Origin: Alphaproteobacteria bacterium
Lineage (GTDB): Bacteria > Pseudomonadota > Alphaproteobacteria > UBA2136 > UBA6156
Assembly: GCA_020249005.1 (NCBI GenBank)
Contig: JADCGN010000078.1
Coordinates: 1-22,108 of the forward strand
Length of the DNA: 22,108 nt
Direction: 5' to 3'
Under the pieces are notes generated by a model. The model made no database searches. It saw only the letters and a program-made list of their open reading frames with translations, and was not told where the DNA came from. Shown in pieces: positions 14,426 to 21,907 of the stretch (positions within the stretch are counted from its first letter, which is position 1; each line of letters starts with the position of its first letter). The translations under genes were made by a program, and so were the position numbers.

Positions 14426-16378
14426 ATGTGTGGGATTGCCGGGGTCTATCAACCACGCGGCGGGCTGACGGCCGACAGCGTGCTGCCGCTGCGCGAAGTT
14501 TTGGCCCACCGTGGCCCCGACGGGGGCCAGAGCTGGGCCAACGGCGCTGGGCAGGTGAGCTTCGGCCACCGGCGGCTGGCGATCATCGACCTTTCCACCG
14601 CCGCCAACCAGCCGATGGTGGAGGGCCAATCCGGCCATGAGGTGGCGTTGATTTTTAACGGTGAAATTTACAACCATGCGGCACTGCGCGAAACCTTGGT
14701 GGGCCTGGGGCATACCGACTGGCAAACCAGCCATTCCGATACGGAAGTGATTCTTAAAGCCTACCGCCAATGGGGCATGCCCGGCTGCCTGGCCTATTTG
14801 CGCGGCATGTTTGCGCTGGCGCTGTGGGATGGCGCCAAGCAAGAGCTTTATTTTGCGCGCGACCGTGCCGGGGAAAAGCCGCTGTACTACACCACGCTGC
14901 CCGATGGCACGATGCTGTTCGGTTCGGAAATTAAGGCGCTGCTGGCCGATGGCCGCGTGCCACGCGTGGTGGATGAGGTCGCCCTGCATGATTACCTAAG
15001 TTTTCTGATGGTGCCGCCGCCGCGCACGCTGTTGGCCGGGGTGAACAAGCTGCCTGCCGCCCATTGGGCGAAGGTGACCGCCGCCGGGGTGGAAACCCAC
15101 CGGTATTGGGATGCGCTGGACGCGGCCAGGTTGTATGCCCAAGCGAACCAATTGCCGCAAACCGAGGACGCCTGGGTGGCGCACTTGGAGCCGCTGCTGC
15201 GCCAGAGCGTGACGTTGCGCCAGGAGGCGGCCGACGTACCGGTGGGGGTGTTTTTAAGCGGGGGGATCGACAGCAGTGCCGTGGCGGCTTTGGTGGGGGG
15301 GCACACCGCCAAGGGCAAGCTGCAAACCTTTGCAATTGGCCCCGATGCCAACTACCCCAGCTGGCCCGATGAAACGCCCTATGCCGAACGGATGGCCCAG
15401 CGCATCGGCAGCGCCCACACCACCGTGCGCCTCAGCGAGGCCGAGTTTTTAGAAACCTTGCCGGCCTTCATTGCGCTGCAGGATGAACCGGTGGCCGATC
15501 CGGCCGCTTTACCGGTGTACTTGCTGGCCAAGGCGGCTACCAAGGCGGGGTTGAAAGTCTGCCAAGGCGGGGAAGGGGGCGATGAGGTTTTCATCGGCTA
15601 CGGCGACTGGCTGAAATTTGCCACCTTGGAACGCTGGAACCGTTGGCCGGTGCCGCGTTGGTTGAAGCGGATAGGCTACCGCCTGTTGGTGCTGGCCGGG
15701 CAGGGGCACAAATTTTGGGTGGAATACCTGCGCCGCGGCGGGGCGGGGGAACCGATTTTTTGGGGCGGTGCCGAAGCCTTCACCGCCTGGGAAAAGCAGC
15801 AGTTGCTGGGGCCGAAGTTGCAAAGCCTCGCCACCCGCAGCAGCTTTGCCACCATCGCGCCCTATGCCGCCCGCTTTGCCGCCAAGCCATTGGCACAACG
15901 CGGTTTTTGGAACTGGTGCACCTGGCTGGAACTGCAGTTGCGCCTGCCCGAACAGCTGCTGATGCGCACCGACAAAACCACCATGGCCACCGCGCTGGAA
16001 CTGCGCGTACCGTTGCTGGACCATGTGCTGATTGCCGCCGTGCTCAACACCCCCGAACCCCTGCGCGCCAAAGGCGGCAATAAAAAACATTTGCTGAAGC
16101 GCTGCCTGGCGGCCGTGCTCCCGGCAGAAATTCTCAACCGCCGCAAGCAGGGCCTGGGCATGCCGCTGAACGATTGGGTGCTGCAGACGTACGGCCAGTA
16201 TGCCCGGCAGGTGCTGGAAGAATTCTGCGCCGAAACGGGGCTGCTGCACTGGCCCGCGGTGGTGCGCCTGTTTGCGCAGCGGCGCGGCCAGCATGTGTGG
16301 TATTTGCTCAACTTGGCCTTGTGGTATCGGCACACGATTGCGCAAAAGCCGCTTGAGGTGCCCACCCTTTCCCGCTAG
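14426..16378 (+). CDS. asnB: Glutamine-hydrolysing asparagine synthase-like amidotransferase
   Basis: A 650-residue class II amidotransferase. Met-Cys-Gly-Ile places the nucleophile Cys at position 2 after Met removal. The glutaminase half also has His-Arg-Gly-Pro-Asp-Gly, Arg-Leu-Ala-Ile-Ile-Asp-Leu-Ser, Phe-Asn-Gly-Glu-Ile-Tyr-Asn-His and Ser-Asp-Thr-Glu. The synthetase half has the PP-loop Leu-Ser-Gly-Gly-Ile-Asp-Ser-Ser near residue 280 and Gly-Gly-Glu-Gly-Gly-Asp-Glu-Val-Phe near 388. It makes asparagine, or amidates a sugar acid as WbpS-type relatives in polysaccharide clusters do. GGAGGGG lies 9 nt before the ATG. The glycosyltransferase immediately upstream favours a surface-sugar role, but ordinary asparagine synthesis cannot be excluded. 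Confidence 0.92.
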   Translation: MCGIAGVYQPRGGLTADSVLPLREVLAHRGPDGGQSWANGAGQVSFGHRRLAIIDLSTAANQPMVEGQSGHEVALIFNGEIYNHAALRETLVGLGHTDWQTSHSDTEVILKAYRQWGMPGCLAYLRGMFALALWDGAKQELYFARDRAGEKPLYYTTLPDGTMLFGSEIKALLADGRVPRVVDEVALHDYLSFLMVPPPRTLLAGVNKLPAAHWAKVTAAGVETHRYWDALDAARLYAQANQLPQTEDAWVAHLEPLLRQSVTLRQEAADVPVGVFLSGGIDSSAVAALVGGHTAKGKLQTFAIGPDANYPSWPDETPYAERMAQRIGSAHTTVRLSEAEFLETLPAFIALQDEPVADPAALPVYLLAKAATKAGLKVCQGGEGGDEVFIGYGDWLKFATLERWNRWPVPRWLKRIGYRLLVLAGQGHKFWVEYLRRGGAGEPIFWGGAEAFTAWEKQQLLGPKLQSLATRSSFATIAPYAARFAAKPLAQRGFWNWCTWLELQLRLPEQLLMRTDKTTMATALELRVPLLDHVLIAAVLNTPEPLRAKGGNKKHLLKRCLAAVLPAEILNRRKQGLGMPLNDWVLQTYGQYARQVLEEFCAETGLLHWPAVVRLFAQRRGQHVWYLLNLALWYRHTIAQKPLEVPTLSR

Positions 16379-16399
16379 CGTGAGCCTAACACAACAAGA

Positions 16400-17344
16400 A
16401 TGGCCCCCATGCAAGAACGCCAGGAATTGATTCTTTCGCCCCAAGAGAAGGTGTTGGCGGCGCCGTTGTTGAACTGGCTGAGCCCCGACAAGATTGCGGG
16501 CAAGAAGGAACTGGTGATTAACCGCCCCGGCCAGCTGGGGTTTGAGGCATACGACGGCACCTGGACGTTCTATGAGGACCCGACGCTCGAAATCACCAAC
16601 CTGATGGCGATCATGAACCTGCTCGCCGAACGGACCGGGCAGACGTATAACATGGCCAACCCGATTCTTTCGGTGAAGCTGCCGGGTGGCCACCGCGCCC
16701 AGTTTGTGGCGGGGCAACAGAATGCGCGGTATTTTTCGCTCGCCGTGCGTTTGGCCAACGTGCGCGAGTGGGACTTAACCGGCTACGTGATGGACGATGC
16801 CGAACGCCAGCTGCTGATTGAAACCATCCAGGGCCAGCAAACCATCCTGATTTCCGGCGGGACGGGTACCGGGAAGACCAGCTTCATGAACGCCTGCATG
16901 AAGTACATCCCGGAGCATGAGCGCCTGGTGGTGTTGGAAGATGTGCCGGAGCTGAAATTTAACCAGGACAACGTCTGCCACTTCCTGTTCGCCAACTTCG
17001 CCAAGGGGCAGGAGGGCGGGCGGGTGGCGGCGGTGAACGAGCTGTTGAACGCCACGCTGCGCTTGCGGCCCGACCGCATCATCATGGGGGAAATCCGCAA
17101 GGAAAACGCCTTCACCTTTTGCAGCGCCATCAACACCGGACATTCCGGCAGCATGGCCACCATCCACGCCAACAGCCCGGCCGCGGCGCTGGATGCGGTG
17201 ATCAACCGGGTGATGCTGAATGGCGACACGGCCGAAAGCGCGATGCAGATTCTGCGCCGCCAGCTGGAGGGCGACATCTTTGGCGTGGCGCAGCTGGAAC
17301 GCCGCCAGGGCCAGGTGCACGCCCGGTTTCATCGGTTGAAATAA
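16400..17344 (+). CDS. Orphan VirB11-type secretion ATPase
   Basis: A 314-residue member of the VirB11/TrbB branch of secretion ATPases, hexameric motors of type IV secretion and related machines. The N-terminal domain has Glu-Leu-Val-Ile-Asn-Arg-Pro-Gly (37-44) and Leu-Pro-Gly-Gly-His-Arg-Ala-Gln-Phe-Val (94-103), both typical of VirB11. The ATPase domain has Walker A Gly-Gly-Thr-Gly-Thr-Gly-Lys-Thr (153-160), an Asp box at Leu-Glu-Asp-Val-Pro-Glu-Leu (179-185), Walker B Asp-Arg-Ile-Ile-Met-Gly-Glu (225-231) and a His box Gly-His-Ser-Gly-Ser-Met-Ala-Thr-Ile-His (248-257). It lacks the long N-terminus of CpaF/TadA. No other type IV secretion genes lie nearby. A second ATG at 16409 is an equally possible start. 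A terminator follows the stop. Confidence 0.88.
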   Translation: MAPMQERQELILSPQEKVLAAPLLNWLSPDKIAGKKELVINRPGQLGFEAYDGTWTFYEDPTLEITNLMAIMNLLAERTGQTYNMANPILSVKLPGGHRAQFVAGQQNARYFSLAVRLANVREWDLTGYVMDDAERQLLIETIQGQQTILISGGTGTGKTSFMNACMKYIPEHERLVVLEDVPELKFNQDNVCHFLFANFAKGQEGGRVAAVNELLNATLRLRPDRIIMGEIRKENAFTFCSAINTGHSGSMATIHANSPAAALDAVINRVMLNGDTAESAMQILRRQLEGDIFGVAQLERRQGQVHARFHRLK

Positions 17345-17347
17345 AAC

Positions 17348-17370
17348 AGGCGGCCCGCGCGGGGCCGCCT
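17348..17370. terminator. Bidirectional terminator between virB11-like gene and acpP
   Basis: A 9-bp GC stem (17348-17356 with 17362-17370) with a 5-nt loop, placed between convergent genes. AAAATAAAA-type sequence on its left gives the minus strand a T-rich tail (GTTTTAT). Confidence 0.7.
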
Positions 17371-17396
17371 TGAACGCGTGGCAGAGTTGCGCCTGC

Positions 17397-17645
17397 TTAC
17401 GCCGGGGGGTTGAGCTTGGCCTCGAGCAGCCGAACGGCGTCGCCCACCGTCTTGATGCTTTCGGCCTCAGTGTCCGGGATTTCGACGCCGAATGCCTCCT
17501 CGAACGCCATCACCAGCTCGACGGTGTCGAGGCTGTCGGCGCCGAGGGTTTCGATGAAGCCGGCCTCTTCTGTTACCAGAGCAGGGTCGGCCCCCAAGTG
17601 TTCGATGACCACTTTTTTGACGCGGGTGGCGATGTCATCGTTCAT
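17397..17645 (-). CDS. Acyl carrier protein
   Basis: An 82-residue acidic acyl carrier protein that holds growing acyl chains on a phosphopantetheine arm. The attachment Ser38 is in Gly-Ala-Asp-Ser-Leu-Asp-Thr-Val-Glu-Leu, which is the fatty-acid ACP form. A Phe-Gly-Val-Glu-Ile-Pro-Asp motif (helix III region) and the acidic helix II follow. A strong AGGAGG lies 8-9 nt before the ATG, and the predicted leader carries a hairpin near 17673-17692. No fab genes are adjacent, so it may be the main AcpP relocated or a specialised copy; the sequence looks like the housekeeping type. Confidence 0.93.
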   Translation of the reverse strand: MNDDIATRVKKVVIEHLGADPALVTEEAGFIETLGADSLDTVELVMAFEEAFGVEIPDTEAESIKTVGDAVRLLEAKLNPPA

Positions 17646-17709
17646 GGAAAAGGTCCTCCTTGGACAAGATGTTGCTGTTCACCCGTATGGGTGGACATGG
17701 CAACTGTCG

Positions 17710-17738
17710 GCCTTACCGGAGTTTCAGGTACGCGTCAA
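17710..17738 (-). promoter_or_regulatory. Candidate acyl carrier protein promoter
   Basis: TTGACG (17738-17733), a 17-bp spacer and TAAGGC (17715-17710) on the minus strand. The predicted start near 17703 gives a leader of about 58 nt with an inverted repeat (GT-x-CACCC, ATAC loop, GGGTG-x-AC) just before the ribosome site. Confidence 0.4.
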
Positions 17739-17783
17739 ATTCAGCGAAACGGGGCGGCCTGGAGGGTCGCCCTGTCGTATCGT

Positions 17784-18335
17784 TTATTGGAAGCGCCGCA
17801 ACCGCGGTTGCAGCGCCATGGCCACCGCCACGGCGGCCGCCAACTTCAGCGGGGCCCCGAGCAGGAAGGGCGCAACGCCCACCGCCCAGGCTTTGGTGGC
17901 ACCGAATTGCGGGGCACCGTAAGCCAGCCAGGCCCAGCCGCACAGCCAAGTAAGGCCGTAGCCCAGGCTGCCCGCCGCCACAGCACGCCAGAGGGCACCG
18001 AAGCCTTGGTGCGAACCATCCCGCTGGCCTCGCAGCAGCCAGGCCATCAGGCCCACCGCCAGCACCCACCCCAGCATGAAACCGCCGGTGAAGAAGATCC
18101 GCGGGGCGCTGATGGTCAAGGCCATGAAGGCGGCGGCCCCCAGCACCGTTGCCATCGCCTGACGCGGCGAGAACAGCAGCCCGATGGCGAGCACCGGAAT
18201 CATCTGCAGGGTGAAGGGAATGCCCTGGGCTCGGTCGGCCCAGCCGCTGGCCACCACCAGCGTGGCGGCCAGCAGGCCCAAAAGCAGGTGTGCCCGCGTG
18301 GGGATCCACGTGGGAGAGAGTGTCAGAGAATTCAT
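17784..18335 (-). CDS. bioY: BioY-family biotin transporter S component
   Basis: A 183-residue integral membrane protein of the BioY family, the substrate-binding unit of ECF-type biotin transporters. The family hallmark Gly-Ile-Pro-Phe-Thr-Leu-Gln-Met-Ile-Pro-Val-Leu-Ala-Ile-Gly-Leu-Leu is in the first third, followed by a Ser-Pro-Arg-Gln segment and a Phe-Thr-Gly-Gly-Phe-Met-Leu-Gly-Trp region where other BioY proteins have Gly-Gly-x-Gly. About six hydrophobic segments are visible. The start is the ATG at 18335, with CGGAGA upstream; the longer frame begins inside a terminator. No bioM/bioN ATPase or coupling unit is visible, so it works alone or with shared ECF modules. Confidence 0.85.
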   Translation of the reverse strand: MNSLTLSPTWIPTRAHLLLGLLAATLVVASGWADRAQGIPFTLQMIPVLAIGLLFSPRQAMATVLGAAAFMALTISAPRIFFTGGFMLGWVLAVGLMAWLLRGQRDGSHQGFGALWRAVAAGSLGYGLTWLCGWAWLAYGAPQFGATKAWAVGVAPFLLGAPLKLAAAVAVAMALQPRLRRFQ

Positions 18336-18347
18336 GTCGATCTCCGT

Positions 18348-18374
18348 AAAAAAGCCACCATTGGCTGGTGGCTT
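18348..18374 (-). terminator. Terminator of the autotransporter gene, abutting bioY
   Basis: On the minus strand a 9-bp perfect stem (18374-18366 with 18360-18352) and 5-nt loop are followed by six T's (18353-18348) and then at once by the bioY ribosome site. It ends the autotransporter transcript, or acts as a leader hairpin for bioY. Confidence 0.75.
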
Positions 18375-18399
18375 ATACACTCTTTTTTCGGCGTTGTCG

Positions 18400-20826
18400 C
18401 TAGAACGGAATTCGCGACTTCAACTTAAACACGTGGTTGATGCTGGAACTGCGGATTTCCGCGTCATAATCGGCGGTGAAATCGGTGCCGCCGGCGGTGG
18501 CGATGAGCAATCCGGCCCCCAGCACCACGGCGCTGCTGTCGGTTTCGGCGCCGGGGGTTTTAAAGGCTGCGCCACCGCCCCGGAACTGGCTGGTGGTATT
18601 GAGCGCCTTATCCCCGCTGCGGTTGACCGCGCTGGCCCGGATCATCGGGCGGATGGTGCTACCGTCGGCCAACGCCACGGTGTAGGCGGCACGGATCCCG
18701 GCGCTGCTATCGACGGTGGACATGGCTTCGGTTTTCACGGTCAACCCGGCATTGCCGCCGCCCTGTTCGGTGTAACCATCCACATTCAGGTAGGTGGCCT
18801 GCACGCCCAGCACGGGGGTGATGGTCAGGTTGCCGATGGACAAGTCGAAGCCCACCTCACCCTTGGCCGCCGCTTGCCAGCCGTTGGTGGTGGCGGTGGC
18901 TTTGCCAACTCCGGCACCGATGGTGCGGGTCAGGTCGTACTCGTTCCAGCCACCGGTCAGTTGGGTGTTAAGGAAAATTCCGCTGTCATAAATGGTGCTG
19001 CCGTAGAGGCTGGCCAGATAGTTGGTGACGTCGGCCTCCGCGCGGTTGCCCCCGTTGCCTTCCACTGTGCTCTTGCCGTAGCTAAAAGCCACGCCCACGT
19101 TGGCGCCGTCCACCAAGTCATCGGAATCCACGCCAAAAGTGGCGCCATAGCCGGTGGCTTCAAACCCAGGGCCCGTGCTGCGGTCATCTTGGGTTTGCTT
19201 ATTGCCAAACCCTTCCAGCCATACGTGGTTGCTGGTAAGGCCCATGCCGGTGGCCACGCCCTGGCCATACTCGCCGGTACGCAGGCTGGCCAGGCGGTTG
19301 GAAATCTGCACACCCGCCGCTTGGGTCACCCCCAAGGTGGCGGCGCCCAAGCCATCGATGCCGGGCGTGAGTGACTCGGCCAACGCGGCCACTTGACCAG
19401 CAGTGGTGGCGTTGGTGATGGCGCTTTGCACGGTCTGGAGTTCGCCGCTAACACTGTTACCCAGCACCTCCAAACGGTCGGCCGCGTTCTTGCCGCCGAT
19501 GTCTCCCACCAGGCTGCTGGTAGAAACCCGCTGAATCGTCAACTGCACGTCGGTACCGCCGTTCACCAGCCCCAGCAGGAAGCTGTGCACCCCTTGTTGG
19601 CCATTGTTGGTGAGGCTGTTGGCGGCCAGGGTGGAGGCACCGTTGGCGTCAACAATTGTCATGGTGGTGCCGCTGGCGATGTAACCGGCGCCACTCAGGT
19701 TAATGGTGTAGCTGGCGGCCGTCATCCCGCCGCCGCTCACCACCAACTGGCCAAAGCTGGTGCTGCTGGCCACATCCACCACCAGGCGGCCACCATTGGT
19801 GAAGTTCACGGTGGGCGCGGTGAGGACGGTGCCGGCGCCAAGGTTCAGCGTACCACGGTTGGTCAGCACACCGGTGGTGCTCATGGTCAGGCTTTGGCTC
19901 ACGTTCACGCGGCTGCCGGTTTCAATGCCTAAGGCTGCGATATCGCTCAGGGTATGCCGTACGTTAACCGTGCTGGCGGAGATGTTCACGGTATCGGCGC
20001 CCGCAATGGTGCCGCGCGTGGTGAAGGGTTGGGTGCCGGAAATGTTCAGTACGTCGCCGTTGCCGCTGCCCAAGTTAATGCTGCCGCTCACCACCCCGTT
20101 GGTGAGGGTCAGGGTGCTGCCGCCGCTGGTGCCCATCAGGATGCTGCCGTTCAGTGTGCTGCTGTTGATGGTGGCGATGTTGTTGCCGTTGCCCAGGTTC
20201 ACGGCGCCAGTGACCAACCCGCCGTTGGTGATGCTGAAGGTATCGTTATTCGCGCCGGTGGTGACGTTGCCGGTGAGCGCGCCCCCATTGATGCTGATGG
20301 TGTTGGTGCCATCGTTCAAATCCACCGTGCCGATAATCACGCCGTTGGTGTTGCTCACCAGATCGTTGCCGTTGCCGGTGAAGATGCCGCCGATGATGCT
20401 GCCGGTATTGTTGATGGTAACTGGGACGGTGGCCCCGGCAGCGGTGGTGGCGGTGGCCGAAATGGCATTGGAGCCAGCGCTGTTGATGATGCTGCCGCTG
20501 TTATTGATGGTAACCCCGGTCAGCGCGTTGAAGCCGCGCGTCACAATCGTCCCGGTGGCGGCCGAGCTACTCACAATCGCGCCTGTTTGCACATTGATGA
20601 CCGCCGGCCCGGTGTTGGAAATTTCCACCGCCGGACCGCTGCTGACGGCCCAACGCGCGGTGCCGGTAAAGGTTTGTTCGCGGCTAGCGGGTTCGCTGTT
20701 GCTGGTGAAGATGGTGGCGGTGTCTACGCCGCTGTTGATTTGTTGGGCCAAAGCCGGCAGCGCCAGCACGGTGCAGCCCAGGCAGAGGCTAAGTGACGAG
20801 GAAAGAGCGCGGACTGAACGAACCAT
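18400..20826 (-). CDS. Type V autotransporter (beta-barrel, repeat passenger)
   Basis: An 808-residue autotransporter. The signal peptide runs from Met-Val-Arg-Ser-Val-Arg through a Leu core to Ala-Leu-Ala-Gln. The passenger (to about residue 520) is Asn/Gly/Thr/Ser/Val-rich with repeated short strands such as Gly-Asn-Gly-Asn-Asn and Ser-Ile-Asn-Leu-Gly-Ser-Gly-Asn-Gly, fitting a beta-helix. The C-terminal 280 residues form the barrel: Val-Trp-Leu-Glu-Gly-Phe-Gly-Asn, a Gly-x-Asp-x-Asp linker, alternating strands and a final Phe. It has few Cys. Passenger function is unknown; adhesion is common in the class. The ATG at 20826 is preferred to a TTG at 20862, because that TTG is part of a TTGACA box. 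Confidence 0.9.
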   Translation of the reverse strand: MVRSVRALSSSLSLCLGCTVLALPALAQQINSGVDTATIFTSNSEPASREQTFTGTARWAVSSGPAVEISNTGPAVINVQTGAIVSSSAATGTIVTRGFNALTGVTINNSGSIINSAGSNAISATATTAAGATVPVTINNTGSIIGGIFTGNGNDLVSNTNGVIIGTVDLNDGTNTISINGGALTGNVTTGANNDTFSITNGGLVTGAVNLGNGNNIATINSSTLNGSILMGTSGGSTLTLTNGVVSGSINLGSGNGDVLNISGTQPFTTRGTIAGADTVNISASTVNVRHTLSDIAALGIETGSRVNVSQSLTMSTTGVLTNRGTLNLGAGTVLTAPTVNFTNGGRLVVDVASSTSFGQLVVSGGGMTAASYTINLSGAGYIASGTTMTIVDANGASTLAANSLTNNGQQGVHSFLLGLVNGGTDVQLTIQRVSTSSLVGDIGGKNAADRLEVLGNSVSGELQTVQSAITNATTAGQVAALAESLTPGIDGLGAATLGVTQAAGVQISNRLASLRTGEYGQGVATGMGLTSNHVWLEGFGNKQTQDDRSTGPGFEATGYGATFGVDSDDLVDGANVGVAFSYGKSTVEGNGGNRAEADVTNYLASLYGSTIYDSGIFLNTQLTGGWNEYDLTRTIGAGVGKATATTNGWQAAAKGEVGFDLSIGNLTITPVLGVQATYLNVDGYTEQGGGNAGLTVKTEAMSTVDSSAGIRAAYTVALADGSTIRPMIRASAVNRSGDKALNTTSQFRGGGAAFKTPGAETDSSAVVLGAGLLIATAGGTDFTADYDAEIRSSSINHVFKLKSRIPF

Positions 20827-20832
20827 GGCCGT

Positions 20833-20862
20833 AGCTTGGCGAAGGCCGCTTGACGGTGTCAA
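20833..20862 (-). promoter_or_regulatory. Candidate autotransporter promoter, start-codon-proximal
   Basis: TTGACA (20862-20857) and CAAGCT (20838-20833) with an 18-bp spacer. The first T is exactly 36 nt before the A of the ATG, so transcription is predicted to start at the start codon. Its -35 lies back to back with that of the divergent lipoprotein gene, forming a TTGAC-GGT-GTCAA inverted repeat. Confidence 0.5.
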
Positions 20863-20879
20863 ATCGCACCCGGTAGGCT
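20850..20879 (+). promoter_or_regulatory. Candidate lipoprotein promoter, start-codon-proximal
   Basis: TTGACG (20850-20855) and TAGGCT (20874-20879) with an 18-bp spacer. The first T is exactly 36 nt before the G of the GTG start. It overlaps the divergent autotransporter promoter, so the two may compete or be controlled together. Confidence 0.45.
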
Positions 20880-20885
20880 GGGCTT

Positions 20886-21758
20886 GTGCTCGTCCGCGTA
20901 AAACCCTTCTTTTCTCACCATTTCAAGGGGTATGGCCGCTGCGGCGGTTGGCTCATGCTCTGTGGCGCTTTGGCCGCATGTCAAGCGGCGCCGCGTGGGT
21001 TGGGGGTGCAGTTGGCGCACAACCCCGCATGGCAGCAGGGGCAGGCGGTGGTGGCTGGGGCCCCCGTGGCCTATGCTTGGCGGGCCGGACCAGGGCCCTG
21101 GCGCGTGTACGTGGAAGGTGACGGCAACGCCTTCACTGCCCAAGGCCGCCCCAGTCTTAACCCCACGCCATTCCAACCGGTGGGGTTACAGTTGGCGCAA
21201 AACGATACCAGCACGGCCCCCGTGCTGTACTTGGGGCGGCCGTGCCAGTGGGTGAGCCCAACCGCCCTATGCACCCCGCCGGTGTGGACCACGCAACGCT
21301 TTACCGCCAGCGTGCAGGCCGACTATGCCAAGCTGGTAGCGCAGCTAACCGGTGGGCAGGTCGAGCGGTTGGTGGGGTTCAGCGGCGGCGCCTGGGTGGC
21401 CTATGGCGTGGCGCAGCAACTGCCGCAGGTGCCGGTGGTGGTTACGGTGGCGGGAAACCTTAACCCCAACCTCATCAACCGCCACCACCGGGTGCCCGCG
21501 CTTGAGGTGGCGCCGTGGCCCACCCCCCGGCGCGATTTAAGCCTGACGATGCTGTGGGGGGCCAAGGATACCACCATTCCTGCCCCGCTGGCAGCCAGGA
21601 TGGCGGCCGAAACGGTGGCTGGTTGTCGGCACACCCAGGTGGTGCCCGGCACCACCCACGTGAAGGGCTGGGCGGCTTGGTGGGCCACCCACAGCGCCAC
21701 GGTGGGGGCGCCATGCGGCGATTTTCCGGCCAGCCGTTTACAAGGCGGGGCGGAATAG
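20886..21758 (+). CDS. Alpha/beta-hydrolase lipoprotein
   Basis: A 290-residue predicted lipoprotein with a hydrolase fold. After a basic N-terminus a short hydrophobic stretch leads to lipobox Leu-Ala-Ala-Cys at residues 29-32. The likely catalytic triad is visible: Gly-Phe-Ser-Gly-Gly (nucleophile elbow, about residue 160), an Asp in Trp-Gly-Ala-Lys-Asp and a His in Gly-Thr-Thr-His-Val-Lys-Gly. Two Cys in the middle (Arg-Pro-Cys and Leu-Cys-Thr) may pair. The start is GTG at 20886, supported by the upstream promoter box spacing and the signal peptide; an internal ATG at 20955 would leave too short a signal. It is divergent from the autotransporter. Substrate unknown. Confidence 0.8.
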   Translation: MLVRVKPFFSHHFKGYGRCGGWLMLCGALAACQAAPRGLGVQLAHNPAWQQGQAVVAGAPVAYAWRAGPGPWRVYVEGDGNAFTAQGRPSLNPTPFQPVGLQLAQNDTSTAPVLYLGRPCQWVSPTALCTPPVWTTQRFTASVQADYAKLVAQLTGGQVERLVGFSGGAWVAYGVAQQLPQVPVVVTVAGNLNPNLINRHHRVPALEVAPWPTPRRDLSLTMLWGAKDTTIPAPLAARMAAETVAGCRHTQVVPGTTHVKGWAAWWATHSATVGAPCGDFPASRLQGGAE

Positions 21759-21775
21759 GGTAAGGAACAGCCCAG

Positions 21776-21852
21776 GGCCGGATGGTGAAGTGGCTTAACA
21801 CAGCGGTTTGCAAAACCGTGATTCGTGGGTTCAAATCCCACTCCGGCCTCCA
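21776..21852 (+). tRNA. tRNA-Cys (GCA)
   Basis: A complete cloverleaf. A 7-bp acceptor stem pairs 21776-21782 with 21842-21848, discriminator T at 21849, encoded CCA at 21850-21852. The anticodon loop TTGCAAA (21808-21814) gives anticodon GCA at 21810-21812, for Cys. The T arm has stem GTGGG, loop TTCAAAT, stem CCCAC, and the D arm is regular. Confidence 0.97.
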
Positions 21853-21893
21853 GAGTCTCTTGATCCTGCAAGGAAACCCAAGCCCCTTGAACC

Positions 21894-21899
21894 GATAAT
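21894..21899 (+). promoter_or_regulatory. Possible smpB -10 element
   Basis: GATAAT ends 9 nt before the smpB ATG, so the start would fall 1-2 nt upstream of the ATG. No good -35 is visible, and the gene may instead be read from the tRNA transcript. Confidence 0.25.
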
Positions 21900-21907
21900 G
21901 GCATAAG

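Noticed and set aside
15509..16717. Minus-strand open frame of 402 codons
   Set aside because: It lies opposite the amidotransferase and ATPase genes, both with complete motifs, and has no recognisable domain or start signal.
18184..19374. Plus-strand open frame of 396 codons
   Set aside because: Antisense to the autotransporter barrel; low-complexity Gly/Ala/His composition mirrors the real gene.
21776..21852. tRNA-Cys as an integration attachment site
   Set aside because: No integrase, direct repeat of the tRNA 3' end or mobile-element gene is seen in the window.
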